From Pseudomonadota bacterium (lineage in GTDB: Bacteria > Pseudomonadota > Alphaproteobacteria > Dongiales > Dongiaceae), in NCBI GenBank assembly GCA_021792365.1, contig JAJYUT010000003.1, positions 682,001 to 746,000 on the forward strand: 64,000 nucleotides of DNA, read 5' to 3'. A model generated the notes under the pieces. The model was not told where the DNA came from. It did not search any database and saw nothing but the letters and a program-made list of their open reading frames with translations. The translations under genes and the position numbers were made by a program. Positions 1-9,860 of the stretch are shown in pieces. Numbering within the stretch: position 1 is the stretch's first letter; each line of letters opens with the position of its first letter.

Positions 1-3000
1 CAGCGGCCAGGTGCTGGGCCGCGGTGTTGGCAACCTCGTAGGTCCAGGTGACCGTGCCGTCGCCAATACCGGTCGCAGGGTCCGTCACCGAGGCGGTGAG
101 GATGCCGCCCAGCGAGTTGCCAGCGTCCGGCGTCACGGTGGTCGAATGCGTGTCGAGCAGATCGACGTCATCAAAGGTGATGGCGCCGGTCGCACTCAGG
201 GTCGGATCATCGGCGTCCTCCGTCACGGCTCCGGCGCCATCCGCCACAGAGATCGTCGGATCGTCATTGGTGCCGGTGACCGTAACCGTCACGACCTGGT
301 CGACGAAGCCGCCGCTGTTGTCGCTGATCCGGATGGTGAAGGTCTCGGTCGCGGTCTGGCCTTCTGCCAAGTGCTGTGTCGCGCTGTTGGCAACCTCGTA
401 GGTCCAGGTGACCGTGCCGTCGCCCGCGCCAGTGGCGGAATCGCTCACGTTTGCCGTCAGGATCCCGCCCAGCATGTTGCCAGCGGCCGGCGTCACGGTG
501 GTCGAATGCGTGTCCGTGAGGTCCACATCATCGAAGGTGATGGTCCCGCTGTCCGACAGGGTCGGATTGGCCGCGTCCTCCGTCACGGCACCGGCGGCAT
601 CCGCCACGGAGATCGTCGGCGCATCATTGATGCCGGTCACGGTGACCGTCACCACCTGGTCGACGAAGCCGCCGTTGTTGTCGCTGATCCGGATGGTGAA
701 CACCTCATCCACCGTCTGGCCTTCGGCCAGGTGCTGGGCCGCGCTGTTGGCGACCGCATAGGTCCAGGTGACCGTGCCGTCGCCCGCGCCAGTGGCGGAA
801 TCGCTCACGTTTGCCGTCAGGATCCCGCCCAGCGTGTTGCCAGCGGCGGGCGTCACGGTGGTCGAATGCGTGTCGAGCAGATCGACGTCATCAAAGGTGA
901 TGGTCCCGCTGTCCGACAGGGTCGGATTGGCCGCATCTTCCGTCACGGCCCCAGCGGCATCCGCCACAGAGATCGCCGGATCGTCATTGGTGCCGGTGAC
1001 GGCGACCGTCACCACCTGGTCGACGAAGCCGCCGTTGTTGTCGCTGATCCGGATGGTGAAGGTCTCGGTCGCGGTCTGGCCAGCAGCCAGGTACTGGGTC
1101 GCGCTGTTGGCGACCTGATAGGTCCAGGTGACCGTGCCATCGCCAACACCGGTCGCAGGGTCCGTCACCGAGGCGGTGAGGATGCCGCCCAGCGTGTTGG
1201 CGCCATCCGGGGTCACGCTCGTCGAGTGCGTGTCCGTGAGGTCCACATCATCGAAGGAGATGGTCCCGCTGTCCGACAGGGTCGGATTGGCCGCATCTTC
1301 CGTAACGGCCCCGGTGCCATCCGCCACAGAGATCGTCGGCGCATCATTGGTGCCGGTAACGGTGACCGTCACGACTTGGTCGACGAAACCGCCGCTGTTG
1401 TCGCTGATCCGGATGGTGAAGGTCTCGGTCGCGGTCTGGCCTTCGGCCAGGTGCTGGGCCGCGCTGTTGGCGACCTCGTAGGTCCAGGTGACCGTGCCGT
1501 CGCCCGCGCCAGTGGCGGGATCGGTCACGTTTGCCGTCAGGATGCCGCCCAGCGAGTTGCCAGCGTCCGGCGTCACGGTGGTCGAATGCGTGTCCGTGAG
1601 GTCCACATCATCGAAGGTGATGGTCCCGCTGTCCGACAGGGTCGGATTAGCCGCATCTTCCGTCACGGCCCCGGCGCCATCCGCCACAGAGATCGCCGGA
1701 TCGTCATTGGTGCCGGTCACGGTGACCGTCACCACCTGGTCGACGAAGCCGCCGTTGTTGTCGCTCATCCGGATGGTGAAGGTCTCGGTCGCGGTCTGGC
1801 CAGCAGCCAGGTGCTGGGTCGCGCTGTTGGCGACCGCATAGGTCCAGGTGACCGTGCCGTCGCCAATACCGGTCGCAGGGTCCGTCACCGAGGCCGTGAG
1901 GATGCCGCCCAGCGAGTTGCCAGCGTCCGGCGTCACGGTGGTCGAATGCGTGTCGAGCAGATCGACGTCATCAAAGGTGATGGCGCCGGTCGCACTCAGG
2001 GTCGGATCGTCGGCGTCCTCCGTCACCGCCCCGGTGTCGGCCGCCAACGAGATCGTCGGCGCATCATTGGTGCCGGTCACGGCAACCGTCACAACCTGGT
2101 CGACGAAGCCGCCGTGGTTGTCGCTGATCCGGATGGTGAAGGTCTCGGTCGCGGTCTGACCTTCGGCCAGGTGCTGGGCTGCGCTGTTGGCAACCTCGTA
2201 GGTCCAGGTGACCGTGCCGTCGCCAACACCGGTCGCAGGGTCCGTCACCGAGGCGGTGAGGATGCCACCCAGCGTGTTGCCGCCGTCCGGCGTCACGCTC
2301 GTCGAGTGCGTGTCCGTGAGGTCCACATCATCGAAGGTGATGGTCCCGCTGTCCGACAGGGTCGGGGCGGCCGCGTCCTCCGTCACCGCCCCAGCGGCAT
2401 CCGTCAACGAGATCGTCGGATCGTCATTGGTGCCGGTGACGGTGACCGTCACCACCTGGTCGACGAAGCCGCCGCTGTTGTCGCTGATTTTGATGGTGAA
2501 GGTTTCGGTCGCGGTCTGGCCAGCGGCCAGGTACTGGGCCGCGCTGTTGGCGACCTCGTAGGTCCAGGTGACCGTGCCGTCTCCCGCGCCAGTGGCGGAA
2601 TCGGTCACGTTTGCCGTCAGGATGCCGCCCAGCGTGTTGCCAGCGTCCGGCGTCACGGTGGTCGAATGCGTGTCGAGCAGATCGACGTCATCAAAGGTGA
2701 TGGTCCCGCTGTCCGACAGGGTCGGATTGGCCGCGTCCTCCGTCACGGCACCGGCGGCATCCGCCACGGAGATCGTCGGCGCATCATTGGTGCCGGTCAC
2801 GGTAACCGTCACAACCTGGTCGACGAAGCCGCCGTTGTTGTCGCTGATCCGGATGGTGAAGGTCTCGGTCGCGGTCTGGCCTTCGGCCAGGTGCTGGGTC
2901 GCGCTGTTGGCGACCGCATAGGTCCAGGTGACCGTGCCGTCGCCCGCGCCAGTGGCGGAATCGGTCACGTTTGCCGTCAGGATGCCGCCCAGCGTGTTGC

Positions 3001-5335
3001 CAGCGGCCGGCGTCACGGTGGTCGAATGCGTGTCCGTGAGGTCCACATCATCGAAGGTGATGGTCCCGCTGTCCGACAGGGTCGGATTAGCCGCATCTTC
3101 CGTCACGGCCCCGGCGCCATCCGCCACAGAGATCGCCGGATCGTCATTGGTGCCGGTAACGGTAACCGTCACGACCTGCTCGACGAAGCCGCCGTGGTTG
3201 TCGCTGATCCGGATGGTGAACACCTCATCCACCGTCTGGCCTTCTGCCAGGTGCTGGGTCGCGCTGTTGGCGACCTCGTAGGCCCAGGTGACCGTGCCGT
3301 CGCCCGCGCCAGTGGCGGAATCGCTCACGTTTGCCGTCAGGATCCCGCCCAGCGTGTTGCCAGCGGCCGGGGTCACGGTGGTCGAATGCGTGTCGAGCAG
3401 ATCGACGTCATCAAAGGTGATGGCGCCGGTCGCGCTCAGGGTCGGATCGTCGGCGTCCTCCGTCACGGCACCGGCGGCATCCGCCATGGAGATCGTCGGA
3501 TCGTCATTGGTGCCGGTGACGGTAACCGTCACAACCTGGTCGACGAAGCCGCCGTGGTTGTCGCTGATCCGGATGGTGAACACCTCATCCACCGTCTGGC
3601 CTTCGGCCAGGTGCTGGGTCGCGCTGTTGGCGACCTCGTAGGCCCAGGTGACCGTGCCGTCGCCCGCGCCAGTGGCGGGACTAGTCACGTTTGCCGTGAG
3701 GATGCCGCCCAGCGTGTTGCCGCCGTCCGGGGCCACCATCGTGGAATGCGTGTCGAGCAGATCGACGTCATCAAAGCTGATGGCGCCGGTCGCGCTCAGG
3801 GTCGGATAGTCGGCGTCCTCCGTCACCGCCCCAGCGGCATCCGCCAACGAGATCGTCGGATCGTCATTGGTGCCGGTGACGGTAACCGTCACAACCTGCT
3901 CGACGAAGCCGCCGTGGTTGTCGCTGATCCGGATGGTGAACACCTCATCCACCGTCTGGCCTTCTGCCAGGTGCTGGGTCGCGCTGTTGGCGACCTCGTA
4001 GGCCCAGGTGACCGTGCCGTCGCCCGCGCCAGTGGCGGAATCGCTCACGTTTGCCGTCAGGATCCCGCCCAGCGTGTTGCCAGCGGCCGGCGTCACGGTG
4101 GTCGAATGCGTGTCGAGCAGATCTACGTCATCAAAGGTGATGGCGCCGGTCGCACTCAGGGTCGGATCGTCGGCGTCCTCCGTCACCGCCCCGGTATCGG
4201 CCGCCAACGAGATCGTCGGCGCATCATTGGTGCCGGTGACCGTAACCGTCACAACCTGTTCGACGAAGCCGCCGTTGTTGTCGCTGATCCGGATGGTGAA
4301 GGTCTCGGTCGCGGTCTGGCCAGCGGCCAGGTACTGGGCCGCGCTGTTGGCGACCTCGTAGATCCAGGTGACCGTGCCGTCTCCAATACCGGTCGCAGGG
4401 TCCGTCACCAAGGCGGTGAGGATGCCGCCCAGCGTGTTGGCGCCATCCGGGGTCACGCTCGTCGAGTACGTGTCTGTGAGGTCCACATCATCGAAGGTGA
4501 TGGTCCCGCTGTCCGACAGGGTCGGATCGGCGGCGTCCTCCGTCACCGCCCCAGCGGCATCCGCCAACGAGATCGTCGGATCGTCATTGGTGCCGGTGAC
4601 GGTAACCGTCACAACCTGGTCGACGAAGCCGCCGCTGTTGTCGCTAATCCAGATGGTGAAGGTCTCGGTCGCGGTCTGACCTTCGGCTAGGTGCTGGGTC
4701 GCGCTGTTGGCGACCTCGTAGGCCCAGGTGACCGTGCCGTCGCCCGCGCCAGTGGCGGAGTCGCTCACGTTTGCCGTCAGGATCCCGCCCAACGTGTTGC
4801 CAGCGGCCGGCGTCACGGTGGTCGAATGCGTGTCCGTCAGGTCCACATCATCGAAGGTGATGGCGCCGGTCGCACTCAGGGTCGGATTGGCCGCATCTTC
4901 CGTGACGGCCCCGGCGCCATCCGCCACAGAGATCGCCGGATCGTCATTGGTGCCGGTGACGGTGACCGTCACAACCTGGTCGACAAAGCCGCCGTGGTTG
5001 TCGCTGATCCGGATGGTGAAGGTCTCGGTCGCGGTCTGACCTTCGGCCAGGTGCTGGGTCGCGCTGTTGGCCACCTGATAGGTCCAGGTGACCGTGCCAT
5101 CGCCAATACCGGTCGCAGGGTCCGTCACCGAGGCGGTGAGGATGCCGCCCAGCGTGTTGGCGCCATCCAGGGTCACGCTCGTCGAGTGCGTGTCCGTGAG
5201 GTCCACATCATCGAAGGTGATGGTCCCGCTGTCCGACAGGGTCGGATTGGCCGCATCTTCCGTAACGGCCCCGGTGCCATCCGCCAACGAGATCGTCGGC
5301 GCATCATTGGTGCCGGTCACCGTGACGGTGACGGT
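1..5335 (-). repeat. Tandem 360-bp coding repeats (VCBS domains)
   Basis: Fourteen complete units of exactly 360 bp plus part of a fifteenth lie head to tail; the TND(A/D)P motif recurs fifteen times, at about 251, 611, 971 and so on to 5291. There are no indels, so the reading frame is kept throughout. Units differ in blocks: SDSGT or SATGA, LTDTHST or LLDTHST, DPATGIGDG or DSATGAGDG, TATETFTI or TVDEVFTI, NDAP or NDDP, and these blocks combine differently from unit to unit. Confidence 0.95.
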
Positions 5336-5770
5336 ATCCCAGCTCAGTGCACCGTTGGCGAGGCGGATGGCGTAGCGAAATATGTCCGTGGCGGTTTCGC
5401 CGGCGGCCAGAAATTGGAAGATATCGCCCGGCTCGTACGCGATCTTAACCTTGCCGTCCGCGAGATCGGTCATGATCGATATCGTCGCGCCCAGCGTGCT
5501 CAACTCCTCGATGCCCACCAGGTCTTTCGTCAGCAACGAGCCGAGATCCGCCGTATCGATGTCGCCGTCGCCATCCGTATCGCTGCCAGCGGAAATCGAA
5601 AAGAGAGTCTTGGCCTTGCCGCCGAGATCGTTGGACATCACGTCCAGCCAGATGACGCCATCGAGATCAGCCTCTAGTTGCGCTTCGGTGTAGGCGTAGC
5701 TATCCGCGTTCGCCTGCGGCGTGTTGTCGAACGAATTGACAAGACCTGGTGTCGTGACCTGCTCGGCCAT
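1..5770 (-). CDS. VCBS-repeat giant adhesin/cell-surface protein (partial, C-terminus beyond left edge)
   Basis: The frame is open from an ATG at 5770 to base 1, giving at least 1923 residues; the stop lies outside the window. A GGAGAG ribosome site sits 6 bases before the ATG. The first ~145 residues are unique and include a calcium-loop-like DTDGDGDID stretch. After that come about 120-residue repeats, each ending in TVTVTGTND(A/D)PTI, the hallmark of VCBS/cadherin-like domains. No cleavable signal peptide is visible, which with the acidic, Asp/Thr/Gly-rich, cysteine-poor composition fits type I secretion; the expected C-terminal secretion signal cannot be seen here. The likely role is extracellular, in adhesion or biofilm formation. 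That role is inferred from the family; ligand unknown. Confidence 0.9.
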   Translation of the reverse strand, partial: MAEQVTTPGLVNSFDNTPQANADSYAYTEAQLEADLDGVIWLDVMSNDLGGKAKTLFSISAGSDTDGDGDIDTADLGSLLTKDLVGIEELSTLGATISIMTDLADGKVKIAYEPGDIFQFLAAGETATDIFRYAIRLANGALSWDTVTVTVTGTNDAPTISLADGTGAVTEDAANPTLSDSGTITFDDVDLTDTHSTSVTLDGANTLGGILTASVTDPATGIGDGTVTWTYQVANSATQHLAEGQTATETFTIRISDNHGGFVDQVVTVTVTGTNDDPAISVADGAGAVTEDAANPTLSATGAITFDDVDLTDTHSTTVTPAAGNTLGGILTANVSDSATGAGDGTVTWAYEVANSATQHLAEGQTATETFTIWISDNSGGFVDQVVTVTVTGTNDDPTISLADAAGAVTEDAADPTLSDSGTITFDDVDLTDTYSTSVTPDGANTLGGILTALVTDPATGIGDGTVTWIYEVANSAAQYLAAGQTATETFTIRISDNNGGFVEQVVTVTVTGTNDAPTISLAADTGAVTEDADDPTLSATGAITFDDVDLLDTHSTTVTPAAGNTLGGILTANVSDSATGAGDGTVTWAYEVANSATQHLAEGQTVDEVFTIRISDNHGGFVEQVVTVTVTGTNDDPTISLADAAGAVTEDADYPTLSATGAISFDDVDLLDTHSTMVAPDGGNTLGGILTANVTSPATGAGDGTVTWAYEVANSATQHLAEGQTVDEVFTIRISDNHGGFVDQVVTVTVTGTNDDPTISMADAAGAVTEDADDPTLSATGAITFDDVDLLDTHSTTVTPAAGNTLGGILTANVSDSATGAGDGTVTWAYEVANSATQHLAEGQTVDEVFTIRISDNHGGFVEQVVTVTVTGTNDDPAISVADGAGAVTEDAANPTLSDSGTITFDDVDLTDTHSTTVTPAAGNTLGGILTANVTDSATGAGDGTVTWTYAVANSATQHLAEGQTATETFTIRISDNNGGFVDQVVTVTVTGTNDAPTISVADAAGAVTEDAANPTLSDSGTITFDDVDLLDTHSTTVTPDAGNTLGGILTANVTDSATGAGDGTVTWTYEVANSAAQYLAAGQTATETFTIKISDNSGGFVDQVVTVTVTGTNDDPTISLTDAAGAVTEDAAAPTLSDSGTITFDDVDLTDTHSTSVTPDGGNTLGGILTASVTDPATGVGDGTVTWTYEVANSAAQHLAEGQTATETFTIRISDNHGGFVDQVVTVAVTGTNDAPTISLAADTGAVTEDADDPTLSATGAITFDDVDLLDTHSTTVTPDAGNSLGGILTASVTDPATGIGDGTVTWTYAVANSATQHLAAGQTATETFTIRMSDNNGGFVDQVVTVTVTGTNDDPAISVADGAGAVTEDAANPTLSDSGTITFDDVDLTDTHSTTVTPDAGNSLGGILTANVTDPATGAGDGTVTWTYEVANSAAQHLAEGQTATETFTIRISDNSGGFVDQVVTVTVTGTNDAPTISVADGTGAVTEDAANPTLSDSGTISFDDVDLTDTHSTSVTPDGANTLGGILTASVTDPATGVGDGTVTWTYQVANSATQYLAAGQTATETFTIRISDNNGGFVDQVVTVAVTGTNDDPAISVADAAGAVTEDAANPTLSDSGTITFDDVDLLDTHSTTVTPAAGNTLGGILTANVSDSATGAGDGTVTWTYAVANSAAQHLAEGQTVDEVFTIRISDNNGGFVDQVVTVTVTGINDAPTISVADAAGAVTEDAANPTLSDSGTITFDDVDLTDTHSTTVTPAAGNMLGGILTANVSDSATGAGDGTVTWTYEVANSATQHLAEGQTATETFTIRISDNSGGFVDQVVTVTVTGTNDDPTISVADGAGAVTEDADDPTLSATGAITFDDVDLLDTHSTTVTPDAGNSLGGILTASVTDPATGIGDGTVTWTYEVANTAAQHLAA

Positions 5771-6126
5771 TTGCCCTCTCCAGCTCGGCCCGATGAGTGA
5801 TCGGGGCGCATTGCGCGCGTTGATCCGTTGGCCGACTGATGCCGGCCATGTTCGAGCCGGTCGCTGGGCTTCGATCAGCCCCGCGCGCGCGGCTCCCCCG
5901 AGCTGGTTTTTTCGATGGAGATGGCCCCATCCGCCCGCCGCTGCGACGGCAGGCTGCGGACATGAAGCAGATCCCCAAGCCGATCAGTTGTGTTTTATTC
6001 TAATTTTCGGAAATTCTACGAGGAGCTGTGGCCCGCCAGCAAGGGGGCGGCATGGCTAGTCCGACCTATCGGGGTGTGCGATTCCCGTAAAGAATCGTGG
6101 ACATCCCTCCCAAGACTTTGAACCGG
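5771..6126. other. Intergenic region upstream of the VCBS gene
   Basis: No gene is supported in these 356 bases. An AT-rich island at about 5985-6018 is the likeliest promoter area for the VCBS gene read leftwards, but no convincing -35/-10 pair can be fixed. A weak inverted repeat (CGATTC/GAATCG, 6079-6097) lies downstream of argE, without a T tract. Confidence 0.4.
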
Positions 6127-7284
6127 TTACGGTTGTCGCGCCCAGTCGATCAGCTTCCGCAGGAACTGCTCTCCTGCCGCCATCTGCGACAGCTCGATGA
6201 ATTCGTCGGGCTGATGGGCCTGGAGGATGGAGCCGGGACCGCAGACGATGGCCGAGAGGCCGGCTTGCTGGAACTGGCCGGCCTCGGTTGCGAAGGCAAG
6301 ACCGATCGTCTGGTTGGCGCCGGTCAGGAACTTGACCAAGGTCTCCGCCGCGCCGGCCGGCTCATCGGCCAGCGGCGGCACATGGGCGCGCGGCCGCGTG
6401 ACGATGCTGGCTTCCGGCGCGACACGCTGCAAGCGCGGCAGGATCGTGCTCGCGATGGCGGCTTCCAGCCTCGGCAGGACGAGCGTGGGATCGGCGCCGG
6501 GCGTCGCGCGGAAGTCCCAATGCACACTGCAATGGCGCGCGATGATGTTGACGGCGGTGCCGCCATCGATGCGCCCGACATTGATCGTGGGATAAGACGG
6601 CTCAAAATTCGCATCGCTGAAGGGTGAACTCTTCAACTCCTCCGCGATGCGGTCGAGTTCGGCCACGATCGCCGCCGCAGCGACGATGGCATTTGCGCCC
6701 TTCTGCGTCTGGCTGGAATGGCCGTCCCGGCCCGTCACTTCGGTCTCGAAGGAATAGCAGCCCTTGTGGCGCGTGCCGAGCTTCAACTCCGTCGGCTCGC
6801 CGATGATGGCGAGCGCGGGTTTCGGAAGGCGCCGGCCGAGCTCCGCGATCATGTGCGGCGCGCCGAGACAGCCGACCTCCTCGTCATACGAGAAGGCGAA
6901 GTGGATCGGCACGCGCAGCGGCCGCGCCCGCATCTCCGGCACCAGGGCCAGGCACAGCGCGATGAAGCCCTTCATGTCCGAGGTGCCGCGCCCATAGAGG
7001 CGGCCCTCGCGCTGGGCCAGGGTGAAGGGGTCGCTGGCCCAGGGCTGGCCCTCCACCGGGACCACGTCGGTATGGCCGGAGAGGACGAGGCCGCCCGGCG
7101 CATCGGGCCCGATGCTGGCCCACAGGTTCGCCTTCGCTTGGCCGTCGGGCGCTGGCACCAGTTCGCTGCGGATGTCGTACTCCGCCAGATAGTCGCGAAT
7201 CCACCGGATGAGATCGAGGTTGCTGTGCGCCGAGACCGAGGCGAAGGACACCAGCCTTTCCAGGATGTCGATCGCGCTTTGCAT
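6127..7284 (-). CDS. argE: Acetylornithine deacetylase
   Basis: This 385-residue M20-family metallopeptidase removes the acetyl group from N-acetylornithine to give ornithine in arginine synthesis (cytoplasm). The two-zinc site is visible: GHTD (His71, Asp73), GRGTSD (Asp103), the DEEVG catalytic/bridging glutamates (135-136), GEPT (Glu163) and a late HQPDEF histidine. Length is normal for ArgE. It follows trkH, whose stop lies one base upstream of this ATG, so the pair may be co-transcribed. Other M20 amidohydrolases such as succinyl-diaminopimelate desuccinylase are alternatives, but the overall match is to the alphaproteobacterial ArgE type. Confidence 0.88.
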   Translation of the reverse strand: MQSAIDILERLVSFASVSAHSNLDLIRWIRDYLAEYDIRSELVPAPDGQAKANLWASIGPDAPGGLVLSGHTDVVPVEGQPWASDPFTLAQREGRLYGRGTSDMKGFIALCLALVPEMRARPLRVPIHFAFSYDEEVGCLGAPHMIAELGRRLPKPALAIIGEPTELKLGTRHKGCYSFETEVTGRDGHSSQTQKGANAIVAAAAIVAELDRIAEELKSSPFSDANFEPSYPTINVGRIDGGTAVNIIARHCSVHWDFRATPGADPTLVLPRLEAAIASTILPRLQRVAPEASIVTRPRAHVPPLADEPAGAAETLVKFLTGANQTIGLAFATEAGQFQQAGLSAIVCGPGSILQAHQPDEFIELSQMAAGEQFLRKLIDWARQP

Positions 7285-7285
7285 C

Positions 7286-8746
7286 TCAGCCTCGCCAGAA
7301 GGTGGGCGTGAAGACCACCATCACGGTCAGCAGCTCCAATCGGCCGATCATCATGCCGAACGCAAGCAGCCACTTCACGCCCTCCGGCAGGCTCGCGTAG
7401 TTGCCGGCGGGGCCGATGATCGGGCCGAGCCCGGGACCCACGTTACCCAGAGCCTGCGCCGCGGCGGAATAGGCGGTCAAGATGTCGATCTCGAAAGCGG
7501 CGATCGCGAGGCCCAGGATCACGAAGGTGAAGATGTACAGCACGACGAAGCCGATCACGGAGCGGATGATCTCCTCCGTCACCGGCGTGCGATTGTAGGT
7601 CGGCAGCAGGACGCGGTTGCGGTGCACCAGGGACCGGATCTGCCACTTCGCGAAGGAGCCGAGAATGCAGAAACGGAACATCTTCATGCCGCCCGCGGTG
7701 GAGCCGGTGCAGCCGCCCACGAACAAGAGGATCATGAACAACGTCAGCGGCAGCGTGCCCCAGCCGGAATAGTCCTCGGTCGCAAAGCCGGTCGTCGTGA
7801 GGATGGAAACGACATTGAAGGCCGAGGAGCGCAAGGCGCTCTCGAAATCGCGATCGTTCACGCCGAACTGCCAGAGCGTCACCAGGACGATCACGCTGCC
7901 CATGGTGATGGCGTACCAGTGAACCTGCTCGTCGCGCAGGAGCGAGCGCCAATCGCCATGCCAGACCAGCCGCGCGAGCAGCATGATCGCGAGGCCGCCG
8001 ATGAACATGAAGACCGTGACGATCCACTGGATCATCGGCTCCTGGTAATAGCCGATCGAGGCGTCCTTGGTGCTGAACCCGGCGGTCGCCACCGTCGTCA
8101 TGCCGTGGCAGACCGCGTCGAACAGGGGCATGCCGGCGAGCGTGAGCAGAACCGCGCAGATGACGGTCAGGACCGCGTAGATGCTGAAGATCTCCCAGGT
8201 CACGTCGACCGCGCGGGCCCGGATCTTGTCGACCTTCTCGGAAAATTCCGTGCGGAACAACTGCATGCCGCCGACCCCGAGGAATGGCAGCATCATGACG
8301 GCGAGCACGATGATGCCGATGCCGCCCATCCACTGCAGCATGGCGCGCCACAACAGGATGCCGTGCGACTGCGTATCGAGCCCGGTCATCACGGTCGAGC
8401 CGGTCGTGGTCAGGCCCGACATCGCCTCGAAGAACGCGTCGGTGTAGCTGAGCCCGGCATCCGACAGCGCGAAAGGGAGCGCGGCGAAGGCGCACATCAC
8501 GATCCAGGTCAGCGACGTCAGCAGGAACCCTTCACGGCGGCCGATGACCGGCTTCCGGTTGGTGCGGAAGGCGAGGATCATGGCGCCGCCGGCGCCGCCG
8601 CTGATCGCCGTGCCCGCGATGAATCCCGTCCAATTGCTGTGCCCGGCCGCGTAGTCCGCCAGCGCAGGCAGCAGCATCACCACGGCGATGCCGCTCAGGA
8701 ACGTCCCGAGCGCGTAGAAGACCGAACGATGATCCGGCCACGACAT
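7286..8746 (-). CDS. trkH: Trk-type potassium uptake protein TrkH
   Basis: This 486-residue polytopic inner-membrane protein forms the K+ pathway of the Trk system and normally works with TrkA. Four pore-loop motifs with their filter glycines are present: TTTGST, ATAGFST, TTTGFAT and GNVGPG. I chose the ATG at 8746, which gives the typical N-terminus MSWPDH and the usual family length; a GGGGGA ribosome site precedes it. The frame is open further upstream but there reads through a palindromic repeat. argE begins one base after its stop. No trkA lies next to it. Confidence 0.92.
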   Translation of the reverse strand: MSWPDHRSVFYALGTFLSGIAVVMLLPALADYAAGHSNWTGFIAGTAISGGAGGAMILAFRTNRKPVIGRREGFLLTSLTWIVMCAFAALPFALSDAGLSYTDAFFEAMSGLTTTGSTVMTGLDTQSHGILLWRAMLQWMGGIGIIVLAVMMLPFLGVGGMQLFRTEFSEKVDKIRARAVDVTWEIFSIYAVLTVICAVLLTLAGMPLFDAVCHGMTTVATAGFSTKDASIGYYQEPMIQWIVTVFMFIGGLAIMLLARLVWHGDWRSLLRDEQVHWYAITMGSVIVLVTLWQFGVNDRDFESALRSSAFNVVSILTTTGFATEDYSGWGTLPLTLFMILLFVGGCTGSTAGGMKMFRFCILGSFAKWQIRSLVHRNRVLLPTYNRTPVTEEIIRSVIGFVVLYIFTFVILGLAIAAFEIDILTAYSAAAQALGNVGPGLGPIIGPAGNYASLPEGVKWLLAFGMMIGRLELLTVMVVFTPTFWRG

Positions 8747-9174
8747 CGGCCAGCTATCCCCCTTCTCTATTCCCCTTCTCTCCCCTTGCGGGAGAGGGTT
8801 GCGGTAGCTTGGCGAGCACCGCGAACTTGTCCGAGCTGCCGAGCAGGCGGCGCCAAGCGAGCAGCGCGGAAGCGCCACAGCACCGCGGTGCCGATTGGCG
8901 CTCTTCCGAGCGCGCGCGGCTTGAGCCGTGCTACATCCCCACCTTCGTTCGACCAAGCTCGGCTACGCCGCGCCAAGCCTTCGTAGCCCTCCCGCACAAC
9001 ACAGGGCAATCGAATTGATCACGCAAGGAACCCCTTCGCGGCGGGAAGGGATGCGTAGCCTTGGCGAGTTCCCACACGGCGCGGGAGGGGCTATTTGCGG
9101 GTCCGCCATATGCGATTGCCCTGCCCCGCAAGGTGGGGAGCCCTTGCTTGCGGTTCATTGCATCACGCGCTGCC
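8747..9174. repeat. Gene-free spacer with degenerate palindromic repeats
   Basis: These 428 bases between trkH and folE carry no supportable gene. A hairpin CTCTCCC/GGGAGAG lies at 8778-8796 and another, CCCTTC/GAAGGG, at 9032-9050. Each is followed by a near-copy of the same tail (GCGGTAGCTTGGCGAG near 8801, GCGTAGCCTTGGCGAG near 9053). This looks like two copies of a dispersed intergenic repeat; related G/C-rich palindromes occur elsewhere in the window. Confidence 0.6.
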
Positions 9175-9840
9175 TCATGAACTCGACGCCACGGTCGAGG
9201 GCGGCAGGCCGATGATGGCGAGGAACTCGCGCCGGGTCGACGGGTCGGTGCGGAAGGCGCCCAGCATGCGGCTGGTGACCATCGAGGTGTTGGGCTTGTG
9301 CACGCCGCGCGTGGTCATGCATTGGTGGCTGGCGTCGATCACCACCGCGACGCCGCGCGGTTGCAGCACCTCCTGCAGCGTGTTGGCGATCTGCGCCGTC
9401 ATCTTCTCCTGGATCTGCAGGCGCTTGGCGTAGCAATCTAGCAGCCGCGCCAGCTTGCTGATGCCGACCACGCGATGATGCGGCAGATAGGCGATGTGCG
9501 CGCGCCCGATGATCGGCGCGATGTGATGCTCGCAATGGCTCTCGAAGCGCATGTCCTTGAGCACGATCATCTCGTCGTAGCCGTCGGTCTCCTCGAAGGT
9601 GCGCTTGAGGACCGCGTGCGGGTCCTGCTCGTAGCCGCGGAAGAACTCGCGATAGGCGCGCACCACGCGCTCCGGCGTCCCCGCGAGGCCTTCGCGGTCA
9701 GGATTGTCGCCGGCCCATCGGATCAGGGTGCGGACCGCCTCCTCCGCCTCATCCTGGCTGGGACGCTCCGGGCGCACGCGCGCGGCCGGGGATTTCGGGA
9801 CGCGCGATGAGGTGGCGCGGGGCTTGCGGGAGTTGGCCAA
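9175..9840 (-). CDS. folE: GTP cyclohydrolase I
   Basis: It converts GTP to 7,8-dihydroneopterin triphosphate, the first step toward folate (and queuosine). The 221-residue protein has the zinc site of family I: SHCEHH (Cys103, His105-106) and QCMTTRG (Cys174). The basic N-terminal 30 residues are poorly conserved in the family. The start is a TTG at 9840 preceded by AAAGG; no ATG is usable upstream of the conserved core. apaG ends 20 bases upstream of this start, so the two may share a transcript. Confidence 0.93.
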   Translation of the reverse strand: MANSRKPRATSSRVPKSPAARVRPERPSQDEAEEAVRTLIRWAGDNPDREGLAGTPERVVRAYREFFRGYEQDPHAVLKRTFEETDGYDEMIVLKDMRFESHCEHHIAPIIGRAHIAYLPHHRVVGISKLARLLDCYAKRLQIQEKMTAQIANTLQEVLQPRGVAVVIDASHQCMTTRGVHKPNTSMVTSRMLGAFRTDPSTRREFLAIIGLPPSTVASSS

Positions 9841-9860
9841 GGTGGTCCGACCTTTCCGGC

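Noticed and set aside
11-4690. A very long open frame on the + strand (about 1560 residues, Arg/His/Asp-rich) and a second set of ~117-residue + strand frames across the repeats
   Set aside because: They are opposite-strand shadows of the VCBS gene. The 360-bp repeats have no stop in these frames by composition, while the - strand gives the recognisable TND(A/D)P domains, a ribosome site and an N-terminal region.
1-5335. Regular repeats suggesting a CRISPR array or satellite
   Set aside because: The period is 360 bp, the units are coding and lack unique spacers.
6079-6097. Hairpin after argE as a terminator
   Set aside because: The stem is only 6 bp with a 7-base loop and no T tract.
7208-8986. 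Long + strand open frame opposite trkH
   Set aside because: It is low-complexity (His/Asp/Gly/Arg) and antisense to a clear TrkH; typical of GC-rich DNA.
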